Both the position numbers and the translations under genes were made by a program. A stretch of DNA of 64,000 bases from Bedellia somnulentella (Eukaryota > Arthropoda > Insecta > Lepidoptera > Bedelliidae). The stretch is from positions 10,602,001 to 10,666,000 of the forward strand of contig OY755171.1 of assembly GCA_963576735.1 (NCBI GenBank), written 5' to 3'. This document shows positions 21,740-32,344 of the stretch, piece after piece. Numbering within the stretch: the stretch's first letter is position 1; every line of letters starts with the position of its first letter. Below the pieces are notes generated by a model, which saw nothing but the letters and a program-made list of their open reading frames with translations, had not been told where the DNA came from and did no database searches.

Positions 21740-23030
21740 CGAGGGCTGCTATTTATGTATCCGGAATAAAAAAAAGAAACAAACATATATCAATTAATAT
21801 GGTTTTATTGCTTCTCAAAATATTCGCCGCTCAGATCTATACACTTTTGCATGCGTTGAAACCAATTTTCATAGCACTTTTTCCACTCAGACTGAGGTAT
21901 CTCCAAAACGTGCATTTTGAACGCATCGACTGCCTCTTCGCGGCTCGAAAAACGTTGACCACGTAATTTTTTCTTCACATTTGGAAATAAATAAAAATCA
22001 TTGGGTGCCAAATCAGGGCTGTACGGCGGATGACCTGTCAATTCGATCTTTTGAGCTTCTAAAAACTGAGTTGTGACGGCCGACCTGTGACAGCTAGCAT
22101 TGTCGTGATGCAGAATGATTCTACGTTGTCGGTTAGTCTTTCTTATTTGTTCAAAGACTTCCGGCAAACAAATGGTCGTATACCACTCCGAATTAACAGT
22201 TTTACGATTCTCTAAAGGCACTGTAGCTACATGGCCATTTATACCAAAAAAACAAGCGACCATTTGCTTCAATGTGCTTTTTGCACGAATAACTTTTGTT
22301 GGGTTCGGCTCATCTTGGAACACCCACACCGTGGACTGCTGCTTAGTTTCGGGGTCGTAAGCGTAGATCCAAGATTCGTCACCTGTGTAGATATTATAAA
22401 CAGCTTTTGACGCACCACGGTTGTATTTTTTTAACATTTCTTTGCACCAATCGACACGAGCCTGTTTTTGATCAATACTCAAGTTGTGCGGAATCCAACG
22501 GGAGCAAATTTTTTTTACAGCTAAATGTTCATGAAGTATCTTATGTATGCTCGTCATACTAATGCCCAGAGATGCCTCTATCTCACGATATGTAACATGA
22601 CGATCTTGAGTTATTAGTTCCCGGACAGCATCGATGTTTTGAGGTACAACGACCGTTTTAGGGCGACCTTCTTTAATTTCATCAGTAAGCTTAGATCGTC
22701 CACGATTAAACTCGCTAAACCAGTGATACACAGTGGTCTTTGAGGGTGCTTCATCCCCAAAAGTCGAAGTAAGCTGATCGATGCACTGTTTTTGAGTTAG
22801 ACCACGCCGAAAATCGTAAAAAATCATGGCACGAAAATGTTCACGAGTTAAATCCATGGTGGTGAAGACACGCAATTTTCAAAATGACGCTACGATGTGA
22901 AAACAATTGACAGTCACATAAAAATAAATGTATTCTAAAGCTAAAGAGTTCTATTTTTAAATGATGTAATTACTTTTTAAATTATTGTTCTGTAAGTGGC
23001 CAGTTCCGGATACATAAATAGCAGCCCTCG
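21740..23030 (-). mobile_element. Intact mariner transposon inserted in the foldback arm
   Basis: 1,291 bp with 27-bp perfect terminal inverted repeats (CGAGGGCTGCTATTTATGTA plus TCCGGAA) and the TA target duplication expected for the Tc1/mariner superfamily (21738-21739 and 23031-23032). The target is the GGAATATTCGACGG part of a 183-bp unit, which resumes exactly after it. Perfect ends and an open transposase frame suggest a recent insertion. Confidence 0.93.
21805..22875 (-). CDS. Mariner transposase, full length, DD34D
   Basis: 356 codons, within the family's usual 340-360. Cut-and-paste transposase acting on the flanking inverted repeats in the nucleus. It has paired helix-turn-helix DNA-binding regions (about residues 10-115), the linker WIPHNLS near 127, catalytic Asp 166 (TGDESWIY), Asp 258 (LHHDNA) and Asp 293 (YSPDLAPNDFYLFP), with 34 residues between the last two. 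No stop or shift is present, so it could be active. The native start may be the second ATG at 22857 (MDLTREHF), which matches the start of the 31-kb relative. Subfamily not assigned; it resembles the 31-kb copy more than the 49-kb one. Confidence 0.93.
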   Translation of the reverse strand: MRVFTTMDLTREHFRAMIFYDFRRGLTQKQCIDQLTSTFGDEAPSKTTVYHWFSEFNRGRSKLTDEIKEGRPKTVVVPQNIDAVRELITQDRHVTYREIEASLGISMTSIHKILHEHLAVKKICSRWIPHNLSIDQKQARVDWCKEMLKKYNRGASKAVYNIYTGDESWIYAYDPETKQQSTVWVFQDEPNPTKVIRAKSTLKQMVACFFGINGHVATVPLENRKTVNSEWYTTICLPEVFEQIRKTNRQRRIILHHDNASCHRSAVTTQFLEAQKIELTGHPPYSPDLAPNDFYLFPNVKKKLRGQRFSSREEAVDAFKMHVLEIPQSEWKKCYENWFQRMQKCIDLSGEYFEKQ

Positions 23031-25181
23031 TATTCGACGGAGAAGATGACAGCGTATACAAGTATAAGAAATATAGCGGCCGCTCCAGAAAAGTTCTCAC
23101 TTCTCCTAAACCAAGACCCGTAACACTTTGTGATTACATTCATTGTAAAGCTTATTACAAAGGCTATCAAATGATGGTATAACAGTATCCCGCTTTGCCG
23201 TCAGAGTAAGGAATATTCGACGGAGAAGATGACAGCGTATACAACTGTAAGAAATGTGGCGGCCGCTCCAGAAAAACCCTCACCTCTCCTAAACCAAGAC
23301 CCGTAACACTTTGTGGTTACATTCATTGTAAAGCTTATTACAAAGGCTATCAAATGATGGTATAACAGTATCCCGCTTTGCCGTCAGAGTAAGGAATATT
23401 CGACGGAGAAGATGACAGCGTATACAACTGTAAGAAATATGGCGGCCGCTCCAGAAAAACCCTCACTTCTCCTAAACCAAGACCCGTAACACTTTGTGGT
23501 TACATTCATTGTAAAGCTTATTACAAAGGCTATCAAATGATGGTATAACAGTATCCCGCTTTGCCGTCAGAGTAAAGAATATTCGACGGAGAAGATGACA
23601 GCGTATACAAGTATAAGAAATATAGCGGCCGCTCCAGAAAAATCCTCACCTCTCCTAAACCAAGACTCGTAACACCTTGTGATTACATTCATTGTAAAGC
23701 TTATTACATAAGCTATCAAATGATGGTATCACAGTATCCCGTTTTGCCGTCAGAATAAAAAATATTCGACGGAGAAGATGACAGCGTATACAACTGTAAG
23801 AAATATAGCGGCCGCTCCAGAAAAATCGTCACCTCTCCTAAACCAAGACCCGTAACACTTTGTGGTTACATTCATTGTAAAGCTATATACATAAGCTATC
23901 AAATGATGGTATCACAGTATCCCGCTTTGCCGTCAGAGTAAGGAATATTCGACGGAGAAGATGACAGCGTATACAAGTATAAGAAATATAGCGGCCGCTC
24001 CAGAAAAGTTCTCACTTCTCCTAAACCAAGACCCGTAACACTTTGTGATTACATTCATTGTAAAGCTTATTACAAAGGCTATCAAATGATGGTATAACAG
24101 TATCCCGCTTTGCCGTCAGAGTAAGGAATATTCGACGGAGAAGATGACAGCGTATACAACTGTAAGAAATGTGGCGGCCGCTCCAGAAAAACCCTCACCT
24201 CTCCTAAACCAAGACCCGTAACACTTTGTGGTTACATTCATTGTAAAGCTTATTACAAAGGCTATCAAATGATGGTATAACAGTATCCCGCTTTGCCGTC
24301 AGAGTAAGGAATATTCGACGGAGAAGATGACAGCGTATACAACTGTAAGAAATATGGCGGCCGCTCCAGAAAAACCCTCACTTCTCCTAAACCAAGACCC
24401 GTAACACTTTGTGGTTACATTCATTGTAAAGCTTATTACAAAGGCTATCAAATGATGGTATAACAGTATCCCGCTTTGCCGTCAGAGTAAAGAATATTCG
24501 ACGGAGAAGATGACAGCGTATACAAGTATAAGAAATATAGCGGCCGCTCCAGAAAAATCGTCACTTCTCCTAAACCAAGTCCCGTAACACTCTGTGGTTA
24601 CATTCATTTTAAAGCTTATTACATAAGCTATCAAATGATGGTATCACAGTATCCCGTTTTGCCGTCAGAGTAAAGAATATTCGACGGAGAAGATGACAGC
24701 GTATACAACTGTAAGAAATATAGCGGCCGCTCCAGAAAAATCGTCACATCCCCTAAACCAAGACTCGTAACACTTTGTGGTTACATTCGTTGTAAAGCTA
24801 ATTACATAAGCTATCAAATGATGGTATAACATTATCCCGCTTTGCCGTCAGAGTAAGGAATATTCGACGGAGAAGATGACAGCGTATACAACTGTAAGAA
24901 ATATGGCAGCCGCTCCAGAAAAACCCTCACCTCTCCTAAACCAAGACCCGTAACACTTTGTGGTTACATTTATTGTAAAGCTTATTACATAAGCTATCAA
25001 ATGATGGTATCATAGTATCCCGCTTTGCCGTCAGAGTAAAGAATATTCGACGGAGAAGATGACAGCGTATACAACTGTAAGAAATATGGTGGCCGCTCCA
25101 GAAAAACCCTCACCTCTCCTAAACCAAGACCCGTAACACTTTGTGGTTACATTCATTGTAAAGCTTATTACATAAGCTATC

Positions 25182-25824
25182 GAATAATAAATAAATAAAT
25201 AAATAAATAAATAAAAATGTTTATTTCCACAAATAATACAATTAACAATTTTTGCACATTAAAAATGACATGAAATTTATAACAATAGTTATATACTTTA
25301 CTTTGTAGTTGCAGAAATTAAAGTTCAATAGCATCCTACTAAGCCAATGGCCTGTGCTAGGATGCCAAAAATTAACATTTGCATAGGTATTTACACAATC
25401 ATTTAAAATATTAATTTACACTTTTAATTGCTATCGGTTGGAAATAATGGTAATTTTGATAAAATAAAGATAAACTAATTTACAACTTCAATAACATTAT
25501 GATATAAAATTTGATTAAATAATTGAAATGTCCTAAAGTAATTATAATAATAACAAAGAAATAATAATAATGAATCAATTAATATAAACGCATAATGGAC
25601 AATGTGAACAAAATAAATGAAAAACATCATCACAGATAATTAATTAAAAAACAAAAACATATTACTAATTTTTATTCCAAAAGAGCTTCTGTATTTAGAT
25701 ATGTCATATTCATTAGGTATTCCTGTATACATTTCTTAAATTCTATTTTATCGAGGGCGTGCATATGGCAAGATCTATTTAGTTTATTATATATATGTCC
25801 ACCAAGGAAATCTCTAATCTAATT
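25182..25824 (-). mobile_element. Truncated LINE 3' end inside the foldback left arm
   Basis: Non-repeat sequence splitting a 183-bp unit. Its 3' tail is the TTTA repeat (AATAAATAAATAAATA at left). At its right end the minus strand encodes a C-terminal piece (IYNKLNRSCHMHALDKIEFK, continuing with KKCIQEYL, then a stop) like the ends of CR1/Jockey-type RT proteins, followed by about 480 bp of 3' UTR. Some 9 bp of the target unit (around AAATGATGG) are missing at the junction. Confidence 0.7.
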
Positions 25825-26066
25825 GTATCACAGTATCCCGCTTTGCCGTCAGAGTAAGGAATATTCGACGGAGAAGATGACAGCGTATACAACTGTAAGA
25901 AATATGGCGGCCGCTCCAGAAAAATGATCACCACTCCTAAACCAAGACCCGTAACACTTTGTGGTTACATTCATTGTAAAGCTTATTACATAAGCTATCA
26001 AATGATTTTATCACAGTATCCCGTTTTGCCGTCAGAGTAAGGAATATTCGACGGAGAAGATGACAG

Positions 26067-28273
26067 TCTGGAACGGCCGCCATATTTCTTACAGTTGTAT
26101 ACGCTGTCATCTTCTCCGTCGAATATTCTTTACTCTGACGGCAAAGCGGGATATTGTTATACTATCATTTGATAGCTTATGTAATAAGCTTTACATTGAA
26201 TGTAATTACAAAGTGTAACGGGTCTTCGTTTAGGAGGGGTGAGGATTTTTCTAAAGCGGCCGCCATATTTCTTACAGATGTATACGCTGTCATCTTCTCC
26301 GTCGAATATTCTTTAATCTGACGGCAAAGCGGGATACTGTTATACCATCATTTGATAGCTTATATAATTAGCTTTACAATGAATGTAATCACAAAGTGTT
26401 ACGGGTCTTGGTTTAGGAGTGGTGATCAATTTTCTGGAGCGGCCGCCATATTTCTTACAGTAGTATACGCTGTCATCTTCTCCGTCAAATATTCTTTACT
26501 CTGACGGCAAAACGGCATACTGTGATACCATCATTTGATAGCTTATGTAATTAGCTTTACAATGAATGTAATCACAAAGTGTTACGGGTCTTGGTTTAGG
26601 AGAGGTGAGGGTTTTTCTGGAGGGGCCGCCATATTTCTTACAGTTGTATACGCTGTCATCTTCTCCGTCGAATATTCTTTACTCTGACGGCAAAGCGGGA
26701 TACTGTGATACCATCATTTGATAGCTTATGTAATAAGCTTTACAATGAATGTAATCACAAAGTGTTACGGGTCTTGGTTTAGGAGAGGTGAGGGTTTTTC
26801 TGGAGCGGCCGCCGTATTTCTTACAGTTTTATACGCTGTCATCTTCTACGTCGAATTTTCTTTACTCTGACGGCAAAGCGGGATACTGTTGAACCATCAT
26901 TTGATAGCTTATGTTATAAGCTTTACAATGAATGTAATCACAAAGTGTTACGGGTCTTGGTTTAGGAGAAGTGAGGGTTTTTCTGGAGCGGCCGCCGTAT
27001 TTCTTACAGTTTTATACGCTGTCATCTTCTACGTCGAATTTTCTTTACTCTGACGGCAAAGCGGGATACTGTTGTACCATCATTTGATAGCTTATGTTAT
27101 AAGCTTTACAATGAATGTAATCACAAAGTGTTACGGGTCTTGGTTTAGGAGAGGTGAGGGTTTTTCTGGAGCGGCCGCCGTATTTCTTACAGTTTTATAC
27201 GCTGTCATCTTCTACGTCGAATTTTCTTTACTCTGACGGCAAAGCGGGATACTGTTGTACCATCATTTGATAGCTTATGTTATAAGCTTTACAATGAATG
27301 TAATCACAAAGTGTTACGGGTCTTGGTTTAGGAGAGGTGACGATTTTTCTGGAGTGGCCGCTATATTTCTTATACTTGTATACACTGTCATCTTCACCGT
27401 CGAATATTCCTTATTCTGACGGCAAAACGGGATTTTGTTATACCATCATTTGATAGCTTATGTAATAAGCTTTACAATGAATGATATCACAAAGTGTTAC
27501 GGGTCTTGGTTTAGGAGAAGTGACGATTTTTCTGGAGCGGCCGCCGTATTTCTTAAAGTTGTATACGCTGTCATCTTCTCCGTCGAATATTCCTTACTCT
27601 GACGGCAAAGCGGGATACTCTTATACCATCATTTGATAGCTTTTGTAATAAGCTTTACAATGAATGTAATCACAAAGTGTTACGGGTCTTGGTTTCGGAG
27701 AGGTGAGGGTTTTTCTGGAGCGGCCGCCATATTTCTTACAGTTGTATACGCTGTCATCTTCTCCGTCGAATATTCCTTACTCTGACGGCAAAGCGGGATA
27801 CTCTTATACCATCATTTGATAGCTTATGTAATAAGCTTTACAATGAATGTAACCACAAAGTGTTACGGGTCTTGGTTTAGGAGAGGTGAGGGTTTTTCTG
27901 GAGCGGCCGCCATATTTCTTACAGTTGTATACGCTGTCATCTTCTCCGTCGAATATTCCTTACTCTGACGGCAAAGCGGGATACTGTTATACCATCAATT
28001 GATAGCCTTTGTAATAAGCTTTACAATGAATGTAACCACAAAGTGTTACGGGTCTTGGTTTAGGAGAGGTGAGGATTTATCTGGAGCGGCCGCCATATTT
28101 CTTACAGTTGTATACGCTGTCATCTTCTCCGTCGAATATTCTTTACTCTGACGGCAAAGCGGGATACTGTGATACCATCATTTGATAGCTTATGTAATAA
28201 GCTTTACAATGAATGTAACCAGAAAGTGTTACGGGTCTTGGTTTAGGAGAGGTGAGGATTTTTCTGGAGCGGC
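26067..28273 (-). repeat. Right arm: ~12 copies of the 183-bp unit, inverted
   Basis: The same unit on the opposite strand, starting abruptly after GATGACAG at 26066 with TCTGGAACGGCCGCC. There is no spacer between the arms. It has its own variants (TTTTATACGC, TACGTCGAATTTTC) in three consecutive units near 26815-27230, so the right arm has expanded independently of the left. Confidence 0.92.
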
Positions 28274-28488
28274 TCCCATGCTTAATATCATTTTATCTGC
28301 AGGCTTTGGCACTGTCTACAGATGGATATGGATGTATGTCCGGATGAGTATCGATACATATAACATAATAACTAGTGAAAACTGTGGATTTACATGTTAT
28401 TCTGGTAAATGGAACCAAAAAGTATTTTACTTCTTAATTTGGTCGTATTATAATGGCTGCCAGTTTTGGCTGCCAACTTCACACAGGT
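28274..28488 (-). repeat. Foldback terminal inverted segment, right
   Basis: Reverse complement of the left terminal segment, ending CTGCCAACTTCACACAGGT. Differences from the left copy are few (for example ATTATG against ATTCTG). The 9-bp target duplication follows immediately. Confidence 0.88.
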
Positions 28489-28577
28489 CATCTTGTCCCC
28501 TATCAACTACCAAATGAGGTTGAGGAGTTTCTAGCTCTAAAGCCCAGAGCTTTTTGGAATTTATAGCCGTGAGTATC
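28489..28577 (+). repeat. SINE-1 copy, 3' half
   Basis: Starts with the second copy of the 9-bp target duplication and continues CCCCTATCAACTACC...TTTATAGCCGTGAGTAT. This is the other half of the SINE at 19065-19191. Joined, the two halves give one SINE-1 minus the duplicated nine bases. Confidence 0.82.
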
Positions 28578-30629
28578 TATATAAAGAGATGAGCTTGTGG
28601 CGGAAAAAGAAAGGTCTTCCGCCATTCGGCGGTATGCCTGGGGACCGCTGTCCAACTGTATTAGAAGAAGAAGAAGAAGAAAGACATTTATTCGCTTCAT
28701 AAAAGGCACAAAAACTAAAAATATGCAGACAATAAGAAATAAAATGTAAAAAAAGTAAAAGAATACAGAAAAAAAACAATATAACACTAAATAAGTAAAA
28801 TCACAAAACAAAAATGAAATAAAAATTTTAAAAAGAGATTTAAAACTAAAGATAGAAGACAAAAAACACTATAAAAATAATACCAAGAACACATAAAAAA
28901 ATGGAAATTATGTAGCTTTGTGCCTTCCAACAGCAAAAAGCTGGAACTTGTATATATACTAAGTATTTTAGAAATTTCGATTGCGCGATGTAGGATTTGT
29001 ATGGCGAGTCTTGATGACGAGAGTAACGTATATTGCTTGGTTACGTTAATCAAAATTTTCGAATTAAGGCGTAGCAGATGGGACAAGAGAGCGATCAAAT
29101 AAAAATTCAATTGGGTACAAGACTAGAAATAAATATTGAACCGTGGTCCAACTTCCAACGATTTCCGTGGACGAGTGGATAGCTCTAATAGCTTCTCGAT
29201 CTGGAGGTTGTGGCTTCAAGCCCCACTGAGATAATTATTTATGTGATGAACATAAATTATTATTTCTCACCTTTGGATGTTATTGATATGTGTATAATAT
29301 CAAATACTAAATATATCAGGGATGCAACGATACGTCTATTACGATACCAATACGAATGACGAATACATCGTAATGGCCAATTATGATACGAATGCATTAC
29401 GATATTACGATATTTGTTTAATACCATTTTAATGAATTTATTGGAAGCTTTATAGTATGTTATTGTAAGACTAAGAAAGTATAATTATAAAAAAATAATG
29501 AATTTTTAATCAATATATTTATTAAGAGTAACAATTTTCATCATTAACTTATATATAAATATATCGTTAAGTAAGTATCCCATAATACAGGTTCTACTTA
29601 GTTTGGGGCTAACTTGATCTGTGTATAATATATCAGTATATTAATTTGATTAATTTACTTTCTACATAACTACATTATCTTGTTAAACAAGGAAGTCACT
29701 ATCCGCACAAATATTTACTTAGTAGTTATGGAGTACGTTCAGCTACGGCACTACCATGACCATTTTAATTTCTATGCTATATTGATTCTTATTTCTAGTT
29801 TATTTTTATATTTCTTGTTTTCAATTTCCATTTAAGCATGAACGCATATGACACAATAATATAAATCAAAGTTGCAGATCTTTAAACGCTTTAAATCCAA
29901 AGAAAAGCTTTGGAAAGTGTCACTTTCATATCGGTCCGGCCGCTGCAGACACCAAACAGACAGACTAATAGAAACAGAAAATAATTGTGGTATGTGTATT
30001 ATTTTGTACAAACACTCGGTTTAAAATTATAGATGCTCCAGTAACATTTATTTTATGATGTTAAGTTTTACTTACGAAATTTTCTGCAACTGGAAATAAT
30101 TACATTTGTCCTAATAATTACAGATTGAATTGCTAGGTTGGTAGCTTATAACCGAAAAACCTTAAGAGTAAGACATAACATTTTAAACATGCTACCGTAA
30201 GCGTAAATTGTTAACAAATCATGAAAATATTTTTACAACTCCATAGTTAAAACAGACGTATGTAAAATTATATTAGCATTTACCATTACGCGCTGCAGCT
30301 GAACTGTAAATATTACCCACTCAAATAATTCCGATCATTCCAAATATTTAATTGTTAAACTGAATTTCCGCTTCGAACACAATGCTTAAATTATGCTAGC
30401 TATTATATAAACAAACAAATATTCTGCCTAAATAACATCGCTACTCTCCCTTTTATTATCGCATTCTCTTAATTTTCAAAGACAAATATTCTTGCTAAAT
30501 GAAGATTGTTATTTGGATTTAGAACAGGAAATGCTGTATTATTTTTCCATTAAATAATTTTAGGACTTCAGAAATGATTGGTATTGGAGAGATACTAAAT
30601 AAAGTGATAAATCTGCTTTGAGATTAAAT
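28578..30629. other. Non-coding DNA with unidentified repeat pieces
   Basis: 28585-28660 is a GC-richer piece (GGTCTTCCGCCATTCGGCGG) followed by a GAA microsatellite at 28668-28682 and a long A-rich stretch, resembling the 3' end of an unidentified LINE on the minus strand. 29325-29420 has a repetitive ATTACGATA-like texture. The rest is featureless. Confidence 0.35.
29165..29285 (+). repeat. Possible tRNA-derived SINE fragment
   Basis: GTGGATAGCTCTAATAGCTT followed by GGAGGTTGTGGCTTCAAGCC has the spacing and look of tRNA A- and B-box regions (GGCTTCAAGCCCC for B), then ATTATTTATGTGATGAACAT. There is only one copy here and no target duplication was found. Confidence 0.4.
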
Positions 30630-30630
30630 T

Positions 30631-30722
30631 TTCCTCACTCAACTTTCAAAGGTGGCTGAAGAATTGGTAATTCTAAAGCTCTTGCTACCTATTCATGGGA
30701 AATATTACCGTGAATATATGCT
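30631..30722 (+). repeat. SINE-1 fragment, diverged 3' half
   Basis: CCTCACTCAACTTTCAAAGG, TGGCTGAAGAATT and TACCGTGAATATATG correspond in order to the 3' half of SINE-1, with many substitutions. Likely an old copy. Confidence 0.6.
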
Positions 30723-31041
30723 GGTTTATTTTTACCATTTTTCTGCACACAATATTTCATGCCATGCCATGGCAAGTGTATGGAATAGACATTGACAATT
30801 TTGAATTAAGTTACCTAGTTTTTAATAAAAACTACTTTGTTGAATGCAACTGTAATATTGTTTGTTTGTAACTCGTACTTCTCCACTTAACAAATTTGTG
30901 TTTTGTTTAGAATAAATGTAGCTTTTATCCTGTACAATAATATAAATAATACAATCTAAACAGAACCTAGTTAAAAGCACGGTTGTTAAGTGATAAATTA
31001 GTGTTAAAAATTAACTTTATGGAAAAATTCGTATGAGTATA
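30723..31041. other. AT-rich non-coding DNA
   Basis: Nothing was recognised apart from the palindromic-looking CATGCCATGCCATGGCA at about 30759. Confidence 0.4.
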
Positions 31042-32317
31042 CCAGGCCACTCAGAAAGTATTGCGAAAAAAGGTTTTAATGTATGAAATACTGGCCGGTT
31101 GTAATGTATACTGAAAATATGAGTCTTTATAAATAAAAAAAAGTAGGTTCCAATTTAAAATTTCCCTCTTTATTTTTTACGAGCTATTTTAAATTGTCGT
31201 GTCTTACTGAAAAATGAATCTTAGCCGGGAACATTTTCGCGCTATGATTTTTTACGATTTCAAATGTCGCTTAAAACCAGACGAATCATACGATAGACTT
31301 CAAATGGTGTTTATGGATGAAGGGCCTTCCAAGGCAACCGTGTATCGTTGGTATAACGAATTCGATTAACTTTGCGGGATGAAGAAAGAAGTGGTCGCCC
31401 TCTAACGGCTGTTACGGATGAAAACGTGGTGGAAGTGAAAAATTTAATTCATGACAATAGGCGAATAACGTATCCAGAGATTCAACACATTATGCAGATT
31501 GGATCGGGAAGCGTTCATGAGATTTTACACGAACATCTTCACGTGAGGAGGATAGTTTCACGCTGGGTGCCACACAACCTCACCGAGGTACAGAAACAGG
31601 CCCGGGTGGAATGGTGTCATGATATGATTAATAAATTTGATGCTGGCTCGTCTCGGCGTGTTTACGACATCGTTACAGGTGATGAGTCCTGGATTTATCA
31701 ATATGATCCAGAAACGAAGCACCAGTCGACGGTTTTAGGTATTTCAAAACGAAGCGACCCCTACCAAAGTGAAGAGATCTAGAAGCGGTGGGAAGATTTT
31801 GATCGCAAGTTTTTTCAATATGACTGGCTATTTGGTGTCAATTCCTTTACAAGATCAAAGAAGTATTAACGCAGACTGGTATACTACTAAATGCTTGCCA
31901 GTAGTTTTCTCAGTTGTGAGCAACAATCGACCAAATACAGGGCTCCGCGGGCTACTGCTTCACCACGACAACGCGCCCGCTCACACCGCGCTCAAAACGA
32001 CGGACTTCCTGAACAGCACGCCGGTCAAACTCTTGGGTCACCCTCCTTACAGCCCTGACCTGGCACCGTGTGACTTCTTTTTATTCCCTAAAATAAAAAA
32101 TCAACTTAAAGGGATACAATTTTCATCGCCGGAAGATGCGCTGTCAGCGTTTCAGCGGGCTGTAAATGAGGTGTCTGCGGCGGAATGGAAAAAGTGTTTC
32201 GAAAACTGGTTTAGACGTATGAAACTTTGTATAGATGCTGGTGGAGAGTACTTTGAAAACATTTTTACCCATCCAACATTTTTTTTTATTTTCGCAAAAT
32301 TTTCTGCGTGTCCCACG
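31042..32317 (+). mobile_element. Second mariner transposon, decayed
   Basis: 1,276 bp between TA dinucleotides (31040-31041 and 32318-32319). Imperfect terminal inverted repeats: CCAGGCCACTCAGAAAGTAT at left, and CGTGGGACACGCAGAAAATT on the reverse strand at right, both followed by TTGCGAAAA. It is related to, but clearly diverged from, the mariner at 21740. Confidence 0.85.
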
Positions 32318-32344
32318 TATAATGTTACTAGTTGGTTAAGATAA
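31214..32344 (+). pseudogene. Mariner transposase pseudogene
   Basis: Starts MNLSREHFRAMIFYDFK and keeps the mariner order: WVPHNLTE, TGDESWIYQYD (first Asp), LLHHDNAPAH (second) and YSPDLAPCDFFLFP (third). Three defects are visible. A stop (TAA at 31366) with a small deletion and frame change lies at the end of the first helix-turn-helix part. There is a frameshift near 31735, after HQSTV. The normal stop is lost, so the frame runs through the right terminal repeat. It cannot make a working protein. Confidence 0.88.

Larger units (their letters stand above)
19407..26066 (+). repeat. Left arm: ~26 tandem copies of a 183-bp unit
   Basis: Each unit starts GCGGCCGCTCCAGAAAAA, has CTCCTAAACCAAG, CCCGTAACACTTTGTGG, TATCAAATGATGGTAT, CCCGCTTTGCCGTCAGAGTA and TTCGACGGAGAAGATGACAG, and ends near GTAAGAAATATG. 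Unit starts at 19587, 19770, 19953 and 20136 give a 183-bp period. Two sequence variants (ACTGTAAG and AGTATAAG before AAATAT) are arranged in larger blocks. Two later insertions (21740-23030 and 25182-25824) interrupt it. There is no long open frame, so the unit is not a protein repeat. Confidence 0.92.
19192..28488. mobile_element. 9.3-kb foldback-type transposable element
   Basis: Both termini read ACCTGTGTGAAGTTGGCAGC inwards. The first and last ~215 bp are inverted copies differing at only about 4 positions by eye. The perfect 9-bp direct repeat CATCTTGTC flanks it (19183-19191 and 28489-28497), and it splits a SINE-1 copy. Between the termini lie tandem 183-bp repeats: about 26 in one direction to 26066, then about 12 reversed. 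Without later insertions it is about 7.4 kb. No transposase frame is seen, so it would move only if supplied in trans. Long repeat-filled inverted arms and a 9-bp duplication match the foldback (FB) type of Drosophila, linked through NOF to Mutator-like transposases; that affiliation is inference. Confidence 0.88.

Noticed and set aside
19407..26066. Tandem repeats read as a CRISPR array
   Set aside because: The unit is 183 bp with no distinct spacers, the whole unit is conserved, and the context is animal DNA with transposons.
28182..28517. 111-codon open frame across the right foldback terminus
   Set aside because: It crosses a tandem-repeat unit and the terminal inverted segment. The same frame appears at 19190-19510 in the inverted copy and in no known protein family. 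It is a by-product of the repeat.
28503..29110. Hydrophobic phenylalanine-rich minus-strand frames of 72-119 codons as membrane proteins
   Set aside because: They read through A-rich plus-strand DNA (poly-T on the minus strand), with several overlapping frames in the same place; composition effect.
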